From Rickettsia typhi (GTDB lineage Bacteria; Pseudomonadota; Alphaproteobacteria; Rickettsiales; UBA1997), in NCBI GenBank assembly GCA_945888585.1, contig CAMDAI010000035.1, positions 1 through 9,260 on the forward strand: 9,260 nt of DNA, in the 5' to 3' direction. Position numbers and translations under genes: made by a program. This document shows, one piece after another, positions 6,916 through 9,260 of the stretch (positions are counted from its first letter, which is position 1; each line of letters starts with the position of its first letter). The notes under the pieces were generated by a model. The model searched no databases, was not told the DNA's origin, and worked only from the letters and a program-made list of their open reading frames with translations.

Positions 6916-6994
6916 ATTTAAAATTTTAAATACCCATAATAAGTTTTAAATTTCAATTACGAATACACTAAATAAATAGTTAATAATAAAAAAT
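6916..6994. other. Intergenic gap before pseB
   Basis: This 79-base A/T-rich gap is the only sizeable break inside the glycan block. It holds a perfect 16-base A/T palindrome (6916-6931) immediately after the glycosyltransferase stop; it lacks a following T-run, so it is not a clear terminator. CATAAT at 6935-6940 and TAATAA at 6981-6986 could be -10 boxes, but neither has a good -35. A separate promoter for the pse genes is possible but not demonstrated. Confidence 0.25.
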
Positions 6995-7984
6995 ATGGTA
7001 AACGGAAAATCAATTTTAATAACTGGCGGAACAGGGTCTTTTGGAAAGAAATTTACCAAAATCATATTAAAAAATTTTCCTGAAGTTGAGAGGGTAGTAA
7101 TTTTTTCTCGTGATTAATTTAAGCAATTTGAAATGTCAAATTTGCCTGAATTTAAAGGTAATCCAAAACTTAGATATTTTATCGGAGATGTTAGAGATAA
7201 AGAAAGGCTTTTGCGTGCGTTTGAAGGAATTGATATTGTGATTCACGCTGCTGCTTTAAAACAAGTTCCTGCTTGTGAGTATAATCCTTTTGAAGCGGTT
7301 AAAACCAATATTATTGGTGCTCAAAATATTATTGATGCAGCAATTGATAGAAATGTAAAAAAAGTTGTAGCACTTAGTACTGACAAGGCTTGTTCCCCAA
7401 TTAATCTTTATGGTGCCACTAAATTATGTTCTGATAAATTATTTATTGCTGGAAATTTCTATGTTGGAGCTAAATCAACCAAACTTTCAGTAGTAAGATA
7501 TGGAAATGTGGCTGGAAGTCGTGGATCAGTTATTCCTTTTTTTGAAAAACTAATTGCTGATGGAGTAAAAGAGCTTCCAATCACCGATAATAGAATGACC
7601 AGATTTTGGTTAAAGCTTGAAGAGGCGGTAGAAATGGTTATTACTGCAATTGATACCATGGATGGTGGTGAACTTTTTGTTAGGAAAATTCCTTCAATGA
7701 AAATCACTGAATTGGCAACTGCTATGGCTCCAAATCTTCCAACTAAAGAAATTGGTATCAGGCCTGGCGAAAAAATTCATGAAATGATGATCTCCAAAGA
7801 AGATTCCAGAAATACTGTTGAGATGGATAAATATTATATAATTCTACCAGAAATGGATGAGTTAAAACAAAAAATTACTCATAAAGGAAAACCAGTTGCT
7901 GATAATTTTGAATATCATAGTGGTAATAATAATCAGTGGCTTTCTATGGACCAAATGAAAGGTTTAATCAATGAAATTGACTAA
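6995..7984 (+). pseudogene. pseB: UDP-GlcNAc 4,6-dehydratase (inverting), interrupted by an in-frame TAA at codon 41
   Basis: PseB is a soluble short-chain dehydrogenase/reductase. It converts UDP-GlcNAc to the 4-keto-6-deoxy-L-arabino sugar, the first step to pseudaminic acid. From ATG 6995 the frame encodes ILITGGTGSFGKKF (NADP-binding Gly motif, 10-17) and VVIFSRD, then TAA at 7115-7117, then FKQFEM and the rest of a canonical PseB in the same frame. Total length is 329 codons, as expected. Catalytic residues are intact: TDK (129-131), Tyr139 and Lys143 in YGATK, and LCSDKLF. Family members have Glu after SRD, so one GAA-to-TAA substitution explains the stop; no frameshift is involved. Restart at ATG 7133 would give 283 residues without the Gly-rich cofactor loop, so probably inactive. 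The coding body shows no other decay. It is either a recent nonsense mutation or a base error. The gene overlaps pseC by 14 nt. Confidence 0.88.
7957..7962 (+). promoter_or_regulatory. Ribosome binding site of pseC
   Basis: GAAAGG lies 8 nt before the ATG of pseC, inside the end of pseB. It is the clearest Shine-Dalgarno-like sequence in the window, where most genes have none. It would let pseC be translated even when ribosomes stop early in pseB. Confidence 0.45.
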
Positions 7985-9125
7985 AAAATATAGTTACGGA
8001 AAGCAATATATTGATTATTGTGATATTTGGGCAGTTTTAAAAACCTTAAAATCAAATTTTTTAACTCAAGGCCCTAAGGTGTCCGAATTTGAAAAAGCAA
8101 TTTGTGACTATACTGGTGCTAAATATACAGTTGCGGTTGCCAATGGAAATGCAGCTCTTCACCTTGCAATGCTTGCTCTTCATATAAAATCTGGTGATGA
8201 AGTTATTACTTCGCCAATTACCTTTCTTGCTTCAGCGAACTGCGCTTTATATGTTGGAGCTAACCCAAAATTTGCTGATATTGATCCTGAAACTGCCTGT
8301 ATTTTAGCTAGTGAAATTGAAAAGAAAATTACTGAAAATACTAAGGTTTTAATACCAGTTCATTTTGCCGGGCAATCTTCTGATATGGAAAAAATCAAGC
8401 AAGTTGCTGATAAAAGTAATTTATTTGTAGTGGAAGATGCTGCTCATGCAATTGGCTCTGAATATAAAGGATCTAAAGTTGGATCTTGTAAATATTCTGA
8501 TATGACTATTTTTTCTTTTCATCCAGTAAAAAGTTTAACCACAGGTGAAGGTGGAGCAATTACCACCAATAACAAAGAAATTTACGAAAAATTACTTTTA
8601 CTTAGAAGCCATGGAATGACTAAAAACCCATCAATGCTTAATAAAAACGATGGCCCGTGGTATTATGAAATGCATGAATATGGTTATAATTATCGTTTAA
8701 CTGATATTCAGGCTGCACTTGGTATAACTCAACTTAAAAAGTTAGATAAATTTGTTAAAAGAAGAAGAGAAATAGTTGAGTTTTATAAAAAAGAATTTGC
8801 TTGTGATCCGAGGTTCAATTTTTTGGTTGAAAGAGATTATTCCAAGGCTTGTTTTCACTTATTTCCGCTTTTAATTAATTTTGATTTAGTAAAACAATCT
8901 AAAAAAGAAATTTTTGTTAAATTACAAGAAAAAGGTCTAAATCTACAAGTTCATTATGTTCCGGTGCATTTACAGCCTTTTTATCAAAGTTTGGGATTTA
9001 AGGAAGGTGATTTTCCTAATTCTGAAAAATATTATAAACAAACTTTGTCTTTGCCACTTTATTTTGGCTTAAAAGATTGTGATTTAAAACATATAGTTTC
9101 AGTTGTAAAAGATAATATTAAATAA
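7971..9125 (+). CDS. pseC: UDP-4-amino-4,6-dideoxy-N-acetyl-beta-L-altrosamine transaminase
   Basis: PseC is a fold-type I PLP aminotransferase of the DegT/DnrJ/EryC1 family. It transfers an amino group from glutamate to C4 of the PseB product, the second step to pseudaminic acid. It is full length at 384 residues. The opening YGKQYIDYCDI, NFLTQGPKVSEFE (29-41) and AVANGNAALHLA (55-66, PLP phosphate region) are typical of PseC. VVEDAAHA contains Asp156, which pairs with the PLP ring nitrogen. FSFHPVKSLTTGEGG (181-195) holds the Schiff-base Lys187. YRLTDIQAALG follows. All key residues are present, so this enzyme looks intact even though pseB upstream is interrupted. It overlaps pseB by 14 nt and the following GNAT gene by 1 nt (TAATG), so translation is coupled. 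Other sugar aminotransferases share the fold; pseB next door supports PseC. Confidence 0.94.
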   Translation: MKLTKKYSYGKQYIDYCDIWAVLKTLKSNFLTQGPKVSEFEKAICDYTGAKYTVAVANGNAALHLAMLALHIKSGDEVITSPITFLASANCALYVGANPKFADIDPETACILASEIEKKITENTKVLIPVHFAGQSSDMEKIKQVADKSNLFVVEDAAHAIGSEYKGSKVGSCKYSDMTIFSFHPVKSLTTGEGGAITTNNKEIYEKLLLLRSHGMTKNPSMLNKNDGPWYYEMHEYGYNYRLTDIQAALGITQLKKLDKFVKRRREIVEFYKKEFACDPRFNFLVERDYSKACFHLFPLLINFDLVKQSKKEIFVKLQEKGLNLQVHYVPVHLQPFYQSLGFKEGDFPNSEKYYKQTLSLPLYFGLKDCDLKHIVSVVKDNIK

Positions 9126-9260
9126 TGATAATCAGTTTAGCAAAAGAATCGGATGTTATTGATTTATTTGAGCTTGCCAATGATTTTGTTGTTAGACAAA
9201 ATTCTTTTAATGAGGAAAAAATCGAACTTGAGAATCATAAGAAATGGTTTCTAGGTAAGT
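9125..9260 (+). CDS. GNAT-family N-acetyltransferase, 5' part (PseH-like or sugar-linked)
   Basis: Only the first 45 codons are visible before the right edge. The ATG shares its A with the pseC stop codon (TAATG). The sequence begins MIISLAKESDVIDLFELAND and continues with VVRQNSFN, ending HKKWFLGK. The pattern of a DxxxLxxLxND helix, VRxxSFN and HxxWF matches the start of GNAT domains that act on amino sugars in pseudaminic, legionaminic and related pathways. Some of these are free-standing PseH-like enzymes, and some are domains fused to the nucleotide-sugar hydrolase PseG. Following pseB and pseC, the obvious role is acetyl-CoA-dependent N-acetylation of the C4 amino group made by PseC. 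The acetyl-CoA-binding motif lies beyond the window, so activity and exact type cannot be judged. Confidence 0.75.
   Translation, partial: MIISLAKESDVIDLFELANDFVVRQNSFNEEKIELENHKKWFLGK

Noticed and set aside
6916..6931. 16-base palindrome as an operator or terminator
   Set aside because: It is made only of A and T in very AT-rich DNA and has no T-run after it; chance is a sufficient explanation.
7101..7117. Frameshift in the T6 run as the cause of the pseB interruption
   Set aside because: Conserved PseB sequence on both sides of the TAA is in one frame, so a substitution explains it and an indel does not.
7115..7117. Programmed recoding (selenocysteine or pyrrolysine) at the pseB stop
   Set aside because: The codon is TAA, which neither system uses, and the family residue is Glu.
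839..9125. Alternative genetic code with TGA as Trp, suggested by the absence of TGA stops
   Set aside because: All recognised stops are TAA or TAG, but every conserved Trp uses TGG and no gene contains in-frame TGA. An AT-rich TGA=Trp genome would use TGA heavily.

Overview
The window is AT-rich, densely coded bacterial DNA. It is probably from an alphaproteobacterium, perhaps Rickettsiales- or Holosporales-like. The evidence is lspA overlapping a tiny lipoprotein with a DUF3035/BamF-like motif, an alphaproteobacterial-looking branched-chain aminotransferase, and low-GC codon use throughout. The taxonomic call is an inference. The code is standard: recognised stops are TAA or TAG, and Trp is always TGG.

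Layout. (1) Positions 1-1929, + strand, a compact run: the 3' part of a GspE/PilB-type secretion or pilus ATPase, then apaG, then tsaB (tRNA t6A synthesis). (2) 1934-2857, - strand: fmt (initiator tRNA formylation). (3) 2919-3618, + strand: lspA (lipoprotein signal peptidase) overlapping a 65-residue lipoprotein that would be an LspA substrate. (4) 3615-5093, - strand: a branched-chain aminotransferase followed 6 nt later by a membrane-anchored staphylococcal-nuclease-fold protein. (5) 5185-9260, + strand: a surface-glycan block with two glycosyltransferases, then pseB, pseC and the start of a GNAT acetyltransferase. The last three match the opening steps of CMP-pseudaminic acid synthesis. The cluster runs off the right edge.

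The most notable observation is that the pseB reading frame carries an in-frame TAA at codon 41. All conserved parts on both sides stay in the same frame. The affected position is normally Glu in a Ser-Arg-Asp-Glu motif, so a single GAA-to-TAA change explains it. Either the first enzyme of the pathway has recently been lost, or the base is a sequencing or assembly error. Other points of interest are the minimal BamF-like lipoprotein nested against lspA, a well-formed promoter between ilvE and the glycan block, and a general lack of Shine-Dalgarno sequences. No tRNA, rRNA, CRISPR array or insertion sequence is visible, and no gene-free stretch exceeds about 100 bases. I see no clearly new multi-gene system.
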